A program made the position numbers and the translations under genes. The notes under the pieces were generated by a model, which was not told the DNA's origin, ran no database searches, and saw only the letters and a program-made list of their open reading frames with translations. DNA of 64,000 nt from Delphinapterus leucas (Eukaryota; Chordata; Mammalia; Artiodactyla; Monodontidae): the NCBI RefSeq assembly GCF_002288925.2, contig NW_022097996.1:13078139-13142138 (forward strand). The letters are read 5' to 3'. Shown here in pieces: positions 22,236 through 34,625 of the stretch. Position 1 is the stretch's first letter; every line of letters starts with the position of its first letter.

Positions 22236-23126
22236 TACTTTCTTTCTTCCTTCCTTATTTTTTTTTTTTAACAGGAGACTAAGACACACTGAACTGGAAT
22301 ACCTGACTGAGGTATTTGAGGTATTTCTTTTTTGCAGTGAAAAGGGCATCATCCCATGTCTAGAACCCTTTTCAAATACAATACAGGTTTTTGATAAAAT
22401 CAATATATATTTTAAAAATCACCCTAAATCCTAATTTCTTTGTCAGCATAACACTTGGATTCTTATCTGCTCTGAGTGTTTAGGCTTATGCCCTTCAAAT
22501 CTTTTACTTATAGGCAGATACTATCAATAGGTGGGAATCAGAGAAATCTTTATAATCTATGGTTTTTATTTTTATATAAAATTATACAGTGTGTTCAGAT
22601 AATTCTATATTAGAATGAGCCAAAAATGACACTAAATAATACACTTCATTTTAATCTTTGACAATCTGGAGACAAAATATATTTCTTAGCTTTCCTAATG
22701 TTAAAATCAAACATTTTTATTACTTTATTTTTATTGCTTATTTTCTTTTTCTTTTTATTTTTTACATCTTTACTGCAGTATAATTGCTTTAAAATGGTGT
22801 GCTAGTTTCTGCTTTATAACAAAGTGAATCAGTTATACATATACATATGTTCCCATATCTCTTCCCTCTTGCGTCTCCCTCCCTCCCACCCTCCCTATCC
22901 CACCCCTCCAGGCGGTCACAAAGCACCGAGCTGATCTCCCTGTGCTATGCGGCTGCTTCCCACTAGTTATCTATTTTACATTTGGTAGTGTATAAATGTC
23001 CATGCCACTCTCTCACTTTGTCACAGCTTACCCTTCCCCCTCCCCGTATCCTCAAGTCCATTCTCTAGTAGGTCTGTGTCTTTATTCCTGTCTTACCCCT
23101 AGGTTCTTCATGACATTTTTTCCCCC

Positions 23127-26100
23127 CTAAATTCCATATATATGCGTTAGGATACGGTATTTGTCTTTCTCTTTCTGATTTACTTTACTCTGTATGACAG
23201 ACTCTAGGTCTATCCACCTCATTACAAATAGTTCAATTTCGTTTCTTTTTATGGCTGAGTAATATTCCATTGTATATATGTGCCACATCTTCTTTATCCA
23301 TTCATCCGATGATGGACACTTAGGTTGTTTCCATCTCTGGGCTATTGTAAATAGAGCTGCAATGAACATTTTGGCACATGACTCTTTTCGAATTATGGTT
23401 TTCTCAGGGTATATGCCCTGTAGTGGGATTGCTGGGTCATATGGTAGTTCTATTTGTAGTTTTTTAAGGAAACTCCATACTGTTCTCCACAGTGGCTGTA
23501 TCAATTTACATTCCCACCAACAGTGCAAGAGGGTTCCCTTTTCTCCACACCCTCTCCAGAATTTACTGTTTCTAGATTTTTTGATCATGGCCATTCTGAC
23601 TGGTGTGAGATGATATCTCATTTTAGTTTTGATTTGCATTTCTCTAATGATTAATGAAGCTGAGCATTCTTTCAGGTGTTTGTTGGTAGTCTGTATATCT
23701 TCTTTGGAGAAATGTCTATTTAGGTCTTCTACCCATTTTTGGATTGGATTGTTTGTTTTTTTGTTATTGAGCTGCATGAGCTGCTTATAAATTTTGGAGA
23801 TTAATCCTTTGTCAGTTGCTTCATTTGCAAATATTTTCTCCCATTCTGAGGGTTGTCTTTAGATCTTGTTTATGGTTTCCTTTGCTGTGCAAAAGCTTGG
23901 AAGTTTCATTAGGTCCCATTTGTTTCTTTTTGTTTTTATTTCCATTTCTCTGGGAGGTGGGTCAAAAAGGATCTTGCTGTGATTTATGTCATAGAGTGTT
24001 CTGCCTATGTTTTCCTCTAAGAGTTTGATAGTTTCTGGCCTTACATTTAGGCCTTTAATCCATTTTGAGCTTATTTTTGTGTGTGGTGTTAGGGAGTGAT
24101 CTAATCTCATAATTTTACATGTACCAGTCCAGTTTTCCCAGCACCACTTATTGAAAAGGCTGTCCTTTCTCTACTGTATATTCCTGCCTCCTTTATCAAA
24201 GATAAGGTGACCATATGTGCATGGGTTTATCTATGGGATTTCTATCCCGTTCCATTGATCTAGCTTTCTGTTTTTGTGCCAGTACCATACTGTCTTGATT
24301 ACTGTAGCTTTGTAGTATAGTCTGAAGTCAGGGAGCCAGGTTCCTCCAGCTCCGTTTTTAATTCTCAAGATTACTTTGACTATTCGGGGTCTTTTGTGTC
24401 TCCATACAAATTGTGAAATGTTTTGTTCTAGTTCTGTGAAAAATACCAGTGGTAGTTTGATAGGGATTGCATTGAATCTGTAGATTGCTTTGGGTAGTAG
24501 AGTCATTTTCACAATGTTGATTCTTCCAATCCAAGAACATGGTATATCTCTCCATCTATTTGTATCATCTTTAATTTCTTTCATCAGTGTCTTATAATTT
24601 TCTGCATACAGGTCTTTTGTCTCCTTAGGTAGGTTTATTCCTAGATATTTTATTCTTTTTGTTGCAATGGTAAATGGGAATGTTTTTTTCATTTCACTTT
24701 CAGATTTTTCATCATTAGTGTATAGGAATGTCAGAGATTTCTGTGCATTAATTTTGTATCCTGCTACTTTACCAAATTCATTGATTAACTCTAGTAGTTT
24801 TCTGGTAGCATCTTTAGGATTCTCTATGTATAGTATCATGTCATCTGCAAACAGTGACAGCTTTACTTCTTCTTTTCCGATTTGGATTCCTTTTATTTCC
24901 TTTTCTTCTCTGATTGCTGTGGCTAAAACTTCCAAAACCATGTTGAATAAGAGTGGTGAGAGCGGGCAACCTTGTCTTGTTCCTGATGTTAGTGGAAAAG
25001 CTTTCAGTTTTTCACCATTGAGGACGATGTTGGCTGTGGGTTTGTCATATATGGCCTTTATTATGTTGAAGAAAGTTCCCTCTATGCCTACTTTCTGCAG
25101 AGTTTTTATCATAAATGGGTGTTGAATTTTGTCGAAAGCTTTCTCTGCATCTATTGAGATGATCATATGATTTTTCTCCTTCAATTTGTTAATATGGTTA
25201 ATCACATTGATTGTTTTGCATATATTGAAGAATCCTTGCATTCCTGGAATAAACCCCACTTGATCATGGTGTATCATCCTTTTAATGTGCTGTTGGATTC
25301 TGTTTGCTAGTATTTTGTTGAGGATTTTTGCATGTATGTTCATCAGTGATATTGGCCTGTAGTTTTCTTTCTTTGTGACATCCTTGTCTGGTTTTGGTAT
25401 CAAGGTGATGGTGGCCTCGTAGAATGAATTTGGGAGTGTTCCTCCCTCTGCTATATTTTGGAAGAGTTTGAGAAGGATAGGTGTTAGCTCTTTTCTAAAT
25501 GTTTGATAGAATTCGCCTGTGAAGCCATCTGGTCCTGGGCTTTTGTTTGTTGGAAAATTTTAATCACAGTTTCAATTTCAGTGCTTGTGATTGGTCTGTT
25601 CATATTTTCTATTTCTTCCTGATTCAGTCTTGGCAGGTTGTGCATGTATAATAATTTGTCCATTTCTCCCAGGTTGTCCATTTTATTGGCATAGAATTGC
25701 TTGTAGTAATCTCTCATGATCTTTTGTATTTCTGCAGTGTCAGTTGTTACTTCTCCTTTTTCATTTCTAATTCTACTGATTTGAGTCTTCTCCCTTTTTT
25801 TCTTGATGAGTCTGGCTAATGGTTTATGAATTTTGTTTATCTTCTCAAAGAACCAGCTTTTAGTTTTATTGATCTTTGCTATCATTTCCTTCATTTCTTT
25901 TTCATTTATTTCTGATCTGATTTTTATGATTTCTTTCCTTCTGCTAACTTTGGGNTTTTTTTGTTCTTCTTTCTCTAATTGCTTTAGGTGCAAGGTTAGG
26001 TTGTTTATTCGAGATGTTTCCTGTTTCTTAAGGTAGGATTGTATTGCTATAAACTTCCCTCTTAGAACTGCTTTTGCTGCATCCCATAGGTTTTGGGTCG

Positions 26101-26938
26101 TCATGTCTCCATTGTCATTTGTTTCTAGGTATTTTTTTTATTTCCTCTTTGATTTCTTTAGTGATCGCTTCGTTATTGTGTATTGTTTCGCCTCCATGTG
26201 TTTGTATTTTTACAGCTCTTTTCCTGTAATTGATATCTCATCTCATAGCGTTGTGGTTGGAAAAGATACTTGAAACAATTTCAATTTTCTTAAATTTACC
26301 AAGGCTTGACTTGTGACCCAAGATATGATCTGTCCTGGAGAATGCTCCATGAGCACTTAAGAAAAATGTGTATTCTGTTGTTTTTGGATGGAATGGCCTA
26401 TAAATATCAATTAAGTCCATCTTGTTTAATGTATTATTTAAAGCTTGTGTTTCCTTATTTATTTTCGTTTTGGATGATCTGTCCATTGGTGAAAGTGGGG
26501 TGTTAAGGTCCCCTACTATATGTGTGTTACTGTCGATTTCCCCTTTTATGGCTGTTAGTATTTGCCTTATGTATTGAGCTGCTCCTATGTTGGGTGCATA
26601 AATATTTACAATATTTATATTTTCTTCTTGGATCGATCCCTTGATCATTATGTAGTGTCCTTCTTTGTCTCTTCTAATAGTCTTTATTTTTAAGTCTATT
26701 TTGTCTGATATGAGAATTGCTACTCCAGCTTTCTTTTGGTTTGCATTTCATGAAATATCTTTTTCCATCCCCTTACTTTCAGTCTGTATGTGTCTCTAGG
26801 TCTGAAGTGGGTCTCTTGTAGAAAGCAAATATATGGGTCTTGTTTTTGTACCCATTCAGCCAATCTGTGTCTTTTGGTGGGAGCATTTAGTCCATTTACA
26901 TTTAAGGTAATTATTAATATGTATCTTCCTATTCCCAT
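23127..26938 (-). pseudogene. L1 copy A ORF2 (endonuclease-reverse transcriptase), frameshifted
   Basis: Starts near MGIGRYILIITLNVNG at 26938. The endonuclease part shows LNVNGLN, FLQETHF, VGDLNTPLSP and DHILGHKSS. The reverse-transcriptase part keeps [23 protein letters not shown] and the catalytic FADDM (codons at 24851-24837). The C-terminal cysteine segment is [15 protein letters not shown], and the frame ends HIYGI at 23127. The reading frame is broken at least five times (near 26710, 26170, 25440, 24170 and 23820), so no complete ORF2p can be made. The N at 25955 falls inside it. Confidence 0.9.
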
Positions 26939-26996
26939 TTTCTTAATTGTTTTGGGTTTGTTGTTGTAGGTCTTTTCCTTCTCTTGTGTTTCCTGC

Positions 26997-27889
26997 CTAG
27001 AGAAGTCCCTTTAGCATTTGTTGTAAAGCTGGTTTGGTGGTGCTGAACTCTCTCAGCTTTTGCTTGTCTGTAAAGGTTTTAATTTCTCCATCAAATCTGA
27101 ATGAGATCCTTGCTGGGTAGAGTAATCTTGGTTGCAGGTTTTTCTCCTTCATCACTTTAAATATGTCCTGCCAGTCCCTTCTGGCTTGCAGAGTTTCTGC
27201 TGAGAGATCAGCTGTTAACCTTATGGGGATTCCCTTGTGTGTTATTTGTTGTTTTTCCCCTTGCTGCTTTTAATATGTTTTCTTTGTATTTAATTTTTGA
27301 CAGTTTGATTAATATGTGTCTTGGCGTATTTCTCCTTGGATTTATCCTGTATGGGACTTTCTGCGCTTCCTGGATTTGGTTAACTATTTCCTTTCCCATA
27401 TTAGGGAAATTTTCAACTATAATCTCTTCAAATATTTTCTCAGTCCCTTTCTTTTTCTCTTCTTCTTCTGGAACCCCTATAATTCGAATGTTGGTGCATT
27501 TAATGTCCCAGAGGTCTCTGAGACTGTCCTCAGTTCTTTTCATTCTTTTTTCTTTATTCTGCTCTACAGTAGTTATTTCCACTCTTTTATCTTCCAGGTC
27601 ACTTATCTGTTCTTCTGCCTCAGTTATTCTGCTATTGATCCCATCTAGAGTATTTTTAATGTCATTTATGGTGTTGTTCATTTATTGTTTGTTTCACCTT
27701 TAGTTATTCTAGTTCCTTGTTAAATGTTTCTTGCATTTTGTCCATTCTATTTCCAAGATTTTGGATCATCTTTAGTATCATTATTCTGAATTCTTTTTCA
27801 GGTAGACTGCCTATTTCCTCTTCATTCATTAGGTCTGGTGCGCTTTTATCTTGCTCCTTCATCTGCTGTGTGTTTTTCTGTCTTCTCAT
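26997..27889 (-). pseudogene. L1 copy A ORF1 (RNA-binding protein), frameshifted
   Basis: Begins MRRQKNTQQMKEQ at 27889. It carries a coiled-coil-like stretch (EKEFRIMILKMIQNLGNRMDK), then the RNA-recognition part, and ends ...FSTTKPALQQMLKGLL with stop TAG at 26999-26997. Breaks are visible near 27695 and 27240. Length is about 297 codons. ORF2 begins 58 bases after the ORF1 stop, the usual L1 arrangement. Confidence 0.85.
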
Positions 27890-28436
27890 TTTGCTTATCT
27901 TACTGTGTTTTGGGTCTCTTTTTTGCAGGCTGCAGGTTTGTAGTTCCCGTTGTTTTTGGTGTCTGTCCCCAGTGGCTAGGTTTGGTTCAGTGGGTTGTGT
28001 AGGCTTCCTGGTGGAGGGGACTAGTGCCTGTGTTCTGGTGGATGAGGCTGGAGCTTGTCTTTCTGGTGGGCAGGTCCACATCTGGTGGTGTGTTTTGGGG
28101 TGTCTGTGGACTTATTATGATTTTAGGCAGCCTCTCTGCTAATGTGTGGGGTTGTGTTCCTGTCTTACTAGTTGTTTGGCATAGGATGTCCAGCACTGTA
28201 GCTTGCTGGTCGTTGAGTGAAGCTGGTTGCTGGTGTTGAGATGGAGATCTCTGGGAGATTTTCGCCGTTTGATATTACGTGGAGCTGGGAGGTTTCTTGT
28301 GGACCAGTGTCCTGAAGTTGGCTCTCCCACCTCAGAGGCACAGCACTGACTCCTGGCTGCAGCACCAAGAGCCTTTAATCCACACGGCTCAGAATAAAAG
28401 GGAGAAAAAGTAGAAAGAAAGAATTAGTAGAAGAGG

Positions 28437-28526
28437 AAAGAAAGAAAGAAAGAAAGTAAGAAAGGAGGGAGGGAGGGAGGGAGGGAGGAAGGAAGGAGGA
28501 AAGGAAGGGAAAAAAAGAAAGAAAGA
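28437..28526 (+). repeat. Polypurine (GAAA)n/(GGGA)n tract in L1 copy A 5'UTR
   Basis: An all-purine run of repeated gaaa, then ggga, then ggaa units for about 90 bases immediately before a SINE and an assembly gap. Tracts like this form triplex DNA and are hard to sequence through, which may explain the gap. Confidence 0.85.
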
Positions 28527-28690
28527 GGGCTTCCCTGGTGGCGCAATGGTTGGGAGTCCGCCTGCCGATGCANNNNNNNNNNNNNNNNNNNNNNNNNNNN
28601 NNNNNNNNNNNNNNNNNNNNNNNNNNNNNNNNNNNNNNNNNNNNNNNNNNNNNNNNNNNNNNNNNNNNNNNNAAAAAAAAAAAAAAAAAG
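28527..28690 (+). repeat. CHR SINE, young form, interrupted by assembly gap
   Basis: The first ~46 bases of a young CHR SINE (ggcttccctggtggcgcaat ... cctgccgatgca) run directly into 100 Ns and emerge in a poly-A tail. It is inserted in the 5'UTR of L1 copy A; the matching place in L1 copy B (about 49020-49080) has no SINE. The middle of the SINE is missing from the assembly. Confidence 0.88.
28573..28672. other. Assembly gap, 100 N
   Basis: Exactly 100 Ns, so probably a placeholder of unknown true size. A full young CHR SINE would need about 140-150 bases here. Confidence 0.98.
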
Positions 28691-28969
28691 GAAGGCTAGA
28701 ACCCTAGGACAAATGGTGGAAGCAAAGCTATACGGACAAAATCTCACAACAGAGGCATACACATACACACTCACAAAAACAGGAAAAAATAATAAATCTT
28801 GCTCTGAAAGTCCACCTCCTCAATTTGGGATGATCCGTTGTCTATTCATGTATTCCACAGATGCAGGGTGCAGCAAGTTGATTGTGGAGCTTTAATCCGC
28901 TGCTCCTGAGGCTGCTGGGAGAGATTTCCCTTTCTCTTTGTTCTCACAGCTTCCGGGGCTCAGCTTTGG

Positions 28970-29760
28970 ATTTGGCCCCGCCTCTGCGTGTAGGTCGCCG
29001 AAGGGCGTCTGTTCTTCGCTCAGACAGGACGGGGTTAAAGGAGCCGCTGATTCGGCGGCTCTGGCTCACTCAGGCGGGTGGGGGGGGGCGCAGGGCACGG
29101 AGGGCGGGGCGGGCCTGCGGCGGCAGAGGCCAGCGTGACGTTGCACCAGCCTGAGGCGCGCCGCGCGTTCTTCCGGGGGCGTTGTCCGTGGATCCTGGGA
29201 CCCTGGCAGTGGAAGGCTGCACAGGCTCCCCGGAAGGGGGTTGTGGATAGTGACCTGTGCTCGCATACAGGCTTCTGGGTGGCGGCAGCAACAGCCTTAG
29301 GGTCTTATGCCCGTCTCTGGGGTCCGCGCTTTTAGCCGCGGCTCGCGCCCGTCTCTGGACCTCCTTTAAGCAGCGTTCTTAATCCCCTCTCCTCGCGCAT
29401 CAGGAAACAAAGAGGGAAGAAAAAGTCTCTTGCCTCTTCGGCAGGTCCAGACTTTTCCCCGGACTTCCTCCCGGCTAGCCGTGGCGCACTAACCCCCTGC
29501 AGGCTGTGTTCACGCCGCCAACCCCAGTCCTCTCCCGGCGCTCCGACCGAAGCCCGCGCCTCAACTTCCAGCCCTGCCCCGGCGGGTGAGCAGACAAGCC
29601 TCTCGGACTGGTGAGTGCCGGTCGGCCCTGATCCTCTGTGCGGGAATCTCTCCGCTTTGCCCTCCGCACCCCTGTTGCTGTGCTCTCCGCGGCTCCGAAG
29701 CTTTCCCCCTGCGCCACCCGCAGTCTCCGCCCGCGAAGGGGCTTCTAGTGTGTAGAAACC
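28970..29760 (-). promoter_or_regulatory. CpG-rich core of L1 copy A 5'UTR
   Basis: A CpG-dense block within the L1 5'UTR, which holds the internal Pol II promoter in this class. The open frames across it are composition effects. L1 copy B lacks this block (see 49536-49541). Confidence 0.6.
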
Positions 29761-30020
29761 TTTCCTCCTTCACAGCTCCTTCCCACTGGTGCGGGTCCCG
29801 TCCCTATCCTTTTGTCTCTGTTTATTCTTTTGCCCTACTTAGGTACGTGGGGGGTTTCTTGCGTTTTGGGAGGTCTGAGGTCTTCTGCCAGCGTTCAGTA
29901 GGTGTTCTGTAGGAGTTGTTCCACGTGTACATGTATTTCTGGTGTATCTGTGGGGAGTCAGGTGATCTCCGTGTCTTACTCTTCCGCCATCTTCCCGGAA
30001 GCCTCGAGAAATCTTTATAA

Positions 30021-30589
30021 ATACATTTGAACAAAAATAATGTGGGAGTGAAAACAGTTATTTATCACAGCATGTTTCATATTAAAATATCTGACAGACA
30101 GCTTATTTCCTTGGCAAACTCTAAGACTCCAGAAAAGGATTAGAAAGTCCTTTTTCCCAATGTCATTTGTCTAAAATACTAATTGTCAGAACACCCAGAA
30201 ACTTCCTAGCTTGCCAAAGCTTTTTTAAAAAAAAAATTTGTAATCAGAAAAAAATACTGTAACATGCAAATCTGAATGCAAATTGCCTCCTATTTAATTA
30301 CATTACGGGTGTAAATTACCCCCAATGCCAAACATTTCTGCCCTGGATTCCAGAACTCTGTGTTGCAATTACATCTTCCGGTGCTTCTTGAAATTTTGCA
30401 GTAGCAACACATGTATAATAGCGATAATTACGAAACCACTTGCAATGTGCTGCTTAATTTAAAATCTAGTTTCCTGATACTATATTTGAAATGTAATATT
30501 CAACCCTGTCAAACTTTCATCAACACCTAAATCTAAATGCTTCTTCTGTTCGCAGTCTCAGGCATAAGAAGGGACAAAGATGTCACGTG
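30021..30589. other. Intergenic, nothing recognised
   Basis: AT-rich single-copy-like sequence immediately outside the right target duplication of L1 copy A. Confidence 0.45.
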
Positions 30590-30745
30590 CGAAGACTGAG
30601 GCTCTGGGAATCAGTGACAGGATAGCATTGACATGGCAGATAGACTTAGACTTCCCTTGGCTTTAGGTTGTTCATCTGTCAAATGGGGGATAATATCTGA
30701 CCTACCTAAAAAGAGACTACTTTTTAAAGGATAAATGAGATCTTG
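30590..30745 (+). repeat. Degraded MIR-like fragment
   Basis: 'gttgttcatctgtcaaatgggggataatatctgacctacc' is the MIR core. The remainder is too decayed to delimit. Confidence 0.55.
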
Positions 30746-31294
30746 TACTAGTTAGGTGAAAAGTCTGAGTGGAGATATCAAGAGACCCAAGAGGAGAGTG
30801 ACTAAAAGAGCAAAGAAGTTTATTCCTCTTTTCTGTACTGATCCTGGAGGGTAGGTGGACTGCTCTCTGCATAGTCACTTTGTGGGGCGTGGGGGAATGG
30901 TTCTAGGTTCCTTGCAACTTGTTTCTTTGCTGCATGATAAGGTACCACTCATCTGCATGGTCAGAATTGGGTTTCAAGGCAAATCCATCTTCTAACTCAC
31001 AGGAAGAGGACAGAGCGACAGGCTCTTTTCAAGCCCACGCCTGGAAGAGATGCACGTCCCTTCTGTTTCTGTGCCACTGGCAGGAACAAAGTCACACAGA
31101 TCAAGTAGCTGCCAAGGTTGCTGGCAAGTGCAGTCTCTGGCTGGGTATGCACAGGCTCAGCCACCACTCTGTTACTATGGAAGAAGGAGAGACTTTGGTG
31201 GATAAATAACACTCTCTACCACAGATATGACTGTTCGTGTGCTCTGACGGTGAAAGTAAACTAGTACTATTTGAACGTCTAAGAGCTAGCTTGG

Positions 31295-31480
31295 TACCCA
31301 CTTTGTTTTATTATCTCAGTAGCTCTGCAAGATAGATACCATTATCGCACATAAGAAAATAGAGCTTCATAGATGTTTCACAATTTAGCAGAGTTCAAAG
31401 GGCTCGTAGTGGCAGAGCTGGGGTTGGAAATACACCTATCTGATGCCAAAGCAAGGTGCTCTCTACCACATCATGGTTCC
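31295..31480 (+). repeat. MIR SINE 3' portion
   Basis: 'ctcagtagctctgcaagatagataccattatc', 'gtggcagagctggggttggaaatac' and 'gatgccaaagcaaggtgct' follow MIR order. It is old and truncated. Confidence 0.7.
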
Positions 31481-34140
31481 AAAAGTGAGATTTTAATGAA
31501 CTGGTGCTGGGGGTGAGGGTGGAACCAGAGGGCGCCATGCTTAGAATTCTTCTGTGATGGCATTCTGTTCTTCCTGAATGTTTCATCCATGACTCAGCTC
31601 CTATCCAAGTTCTATCTGCTGGACCACAGTGCAGTCTCTACCTCCTTGTGAAGACTTTGATTCCTCCCCTCTTCTCTAAGTTCCTCCAGCACTACAGTTG
31701 GTATGGCGGGATTTAGTGATTATCCTGGCTCCTGTCGTTTTATATCAAACACGTGGATAAATCTTGTTCCTGCAGGGAAACTTTCAGCTTCTAAAGTCAA
31801 AGACTACTTCTTAATGCTACTTTATCTTCCCCCACTTCCAGCTGCTCAGTGTGTAGAACAATAGCAAGTAACAGTATGTGCTTTATAAGTAGACACATTG
31901 ATTTAAACGAAATCAAAGAAAGCATCAGAGTTATGATTTCCTAAACTCAGAGGAAACAGGGTTTTGACCCTTGTCTTTTCCTTGCCTTTTGATTGGCAAC
32001 TTGGTTAGGTTTCTTTAGTTTAGGTTTTAGCCCCCTGATCTTCTGGGGAGAATCCTTCTGTGACATTCACTTGGGAGTGTCTTCCTCAGGTCCAGAGTGT
32101 AGGTCAAGCAAAGTCAAAACCAACAACCAGGAATCATGGTCATCTCAGGTGTCTGGATTGCACTAATGACAACTGGCGGCAATGGAACTCCTGGCTTCTC
32201 TCCACACTTCCGCTTATCTCCCGTATTTATGAAGACAGTATACAGCTACAACTGTATAAAGTAAATTTTAATTGGGAATAGTGACAGGGATGATTATGTG
32301 TTCCAGCATTTTATATCCAGAGTCAATAGCCAATTGATGTTTGGTGATCAGATGGTAAACTTGGGGAAAAGTGAGGGGAGAAAAAATGAGAGAATTTTTT
32401 CCCATTGATCTCTTCTAATCAATATGTAGAAACTGTTGATTTTGACCTTTGGGATCCCAAAGGAAAATCCTTACCTTGAGGTGATGTCTGTACCACATGC
32501 AGGGCACTACAGGTGCTCATTAATGTCATCAATTGCCCTTTTGATTTTTGCTTGCTGCTGAACTTGTTAGTCATGCATTATATCTACTTTAAGTGAATTT
32601 GCATAGCAGGGGAGAAAAGGGAAGAAAGGCCCTTTGGTGATGATGCTTGTTGGAGATAGCTGTCTGGAGTTGGAACCTCTATTTTCAAAGGAGGTCTAAG
32701 GGGAGAGGTCTTCCAGATTAGCGAGCTTTTTTTTTTCCCCCCAAGGAATCTGCTCCATTCTTGGATGGCAAGAACAATTGCAATGGGTCCGAATATGCAC
32801 TGCCTCTGAAATCAAAGTGCGGCATTCAATATCTTGGCTTGAATTCCTTCTTGGCTTCTAACTCAGCTATTTTAGAAAAGTGTGCGTGGGTTCTTGTTAG
32901 ACAGGTAGTAAAAATAGCAACTGTGTCACATGTCATTTTTCAAGTAAGCATTTATGTCACATTTTATATTTCCAAAGTGATTTGGAAGCACTCAAATTCC
33001 TTGTCAGCAACAATGCTTTTATGAGCCGTATTTGTGGAAGTATTTTAACTCTACTTTGGGAGAGTGAGACAGGGAATTTTTAAACAGTATTTTAAAGTGT
33101 TAGTGAATAAGGAATTGGAATCCATTCCTAGACGCTTCATTTTTTTTTAATTAAAAAAAATTTTTTTAAAGACCCTACTTTTTGTTAGCCCCTGATTTGT
33201 AGTGGTCCATCTCACTGATGGAACTAAATGGTAAAGTCTGAACTTGAAAAGTTCTTTGAGAGATTAATTGAATCTAGGCATAAGTGCGACAAAATGATTT
33301 TAAGTAGATGGAAATTAGCTTGCTCTAAAAAGCCCTACCAAGGGGAGAATCCACATTGAGTTAAAATGAAGTATTTCCTTAAGTGGATGAATAAAAAGCT
33401 ACTAAAAATGCAGGAGTATCTCTTGGGGTGATGCTACATACCTCATTAAAAATCACAATGTAGAAAAGTCATGCCCAGAAATACTGATACCTTTCTTTCC
33501 AGAATCTAACGAAAGGTCCAGAAATATTATGAGTTGTTTGTTATTTATCCCACTATTTCCCACACAGCTTATAATAATAATTCTCCTATAAGATAAATAT
33601 TTTCTTTAGTGGACTGTTCTTCCGGTTCCACTTTGGTAATTGTTTACCATAATCTGGGATAACCTGTAGTTCTCACAATTAAAAATTTCCTCAATTCTTC
33701 CAGTGCCCTAGACTCTTTCTTTGCCTGGTACTGATTAGGTCCTAAAATAAAGAAGAATCACATCACCAATCTTTGATTATTGGTAAGTTGAGCCACATTA
33801 CTGCTTATACAATTTCTTAGATGATTTTATCAATTTCATTTTCATAAACTGCCTCACAGAGATGTCTTCACCCATCCATCCATTCATTCATTCATTCAAC
33901 TAGCTCGTTATCATTCTTAGGGTTCTACAATGATTAAAATGCTGGGCTAAGAGCTGTGAGCTTTCTCCATAGGCCTCAGAGTGTCAAACTGACTAGGTAC
34001 AGAGCCTGCTACAGTTCAAAGCAACTGTTATCCCATTTCCACTTACAATGTGCCAGACTCTGTGGTCTTTCTTGGAAAATCAGAAACAAACAAGACCAGG
34101 CTTGTGTCTGAAGAAACCACAGTGGAGACAGACATTAAAA
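31481..34140. other. Intergenic, nothing recognised except a tetranucleotide patch
   Basis: No coding exon or named transposon seen. A (CATT)n patch lies near 33873-33898, and T-rich runs occur near 32727 and 33140. Possible ancient repeats were too decayed to call. Confidence 0.4.
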
Positions 34141-34149
34141 TAATGGCAG

Positions 34150-34625
34150 GTGGAAGATTCTGCAGCTGGGAGCAATCATACAGGAAGGTCAATTCTATTA
34201 TGTACATTTATGTACATTAGTTTTAATCCCCCAAATGACACTGTAAGCTCAGCATTGTTCTCATTTTACTTTTTTAATTTTAAAATTTTTGTTGGCGTAT
34301 ATTTGCTTTACAGTGTTGTGTTAGTTTCTACTGTACAGCAAAGTGAGTCAGCTATATGTATACATATATCCCCTCTTTTTTGGATTTCCTTCCCATTTAG
34401 GTCACCACAGAGCACTGAGTAGAGCTCCCTGTGCTATACAGTAGGTTTTCATCAGTTATCTATTTTATACATTGTATCAATAGTGTATATATGTCAGTCC
34501 CAATCTCCCAATTCATCCCACCTCCCTACCCCGTTCTCATTTTATAGATTAAAAAAAATGAGGTTCCAAAAAGTGTGTTCCAGCTAGTAAACCAAAGAGC
34601 TGGAATTGAAAAACATGTTCTTTCC
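34150..34625 (+). repeat. MIR SINE split by L1
   Basis: The left part ends 'ccccaaatgacactgtaagctcagcattgttctcatttta'. The right part resumes 'tagattaaaaaaaatgaggttcc...agtaaaccaaagagctgg' after the L1 at 34269-34532. Joined, they give normal MIR order. Confidence 0.65.
34269..34532 (-). mobile_element. 5'-truncated L1 tail with 12-bp TSD
   Basis: L1 3' end in minus orientation ('ttggcgtatatttgctttacagtgttgtg', 'ccctgtgctatacagtagg'). Exact duplications gttctcatttta lie at 34257-34268 and 34533-34544. Confidence 0.92.

Larger units (their letters stand above)
22556..30005 (-). mobile_element. Full-length, inactive L1 retrotransposon (copy A)
   Basis: A complete minus-strand L1. The 5'UTR is 30005 to about 27890, beginning gaggcttccgggaagatggc with a YY1-like AAGATGGCGG at 29993-29984. 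It is followed by ORF1 remnant, ORF2 remnant, a 3'UTR with a G-rich segment, and a decayed A-tail (about 22763-22713). A perfect 15-bp duplication, gagaaatctttataa, is at 22541-22555 and 30006-30020. About 157 extra bases lie between the A-tail and the left duplication. A CHR SINE and an assembly gap lie in the 5'UTR, and a single N is at 25955. Both ORFs carry several frameshifts. Confidence 0.93.

Noticed and set aside
24667..28239. Plus-strand open frames of up to 154 codons
   Set aside because: They are antisense to L1 copy A ORF1/ORF2, whose A-rich sense strand makes the complement T-rich (hydrophobic-looking) and stop-poor.
28424..28774. 116-codon frame containing unknown residues
   Set aside because: It crosses the 100-N gap and a SINE; there is no evidence of a real frame.
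28882..29912. Several GC-rich open frames of 60-108 codons
   Set aside because: They lie in the CpG-rich 5'UTR of L1 copy A. They overlap one another in several frames on both strands and match no protein.
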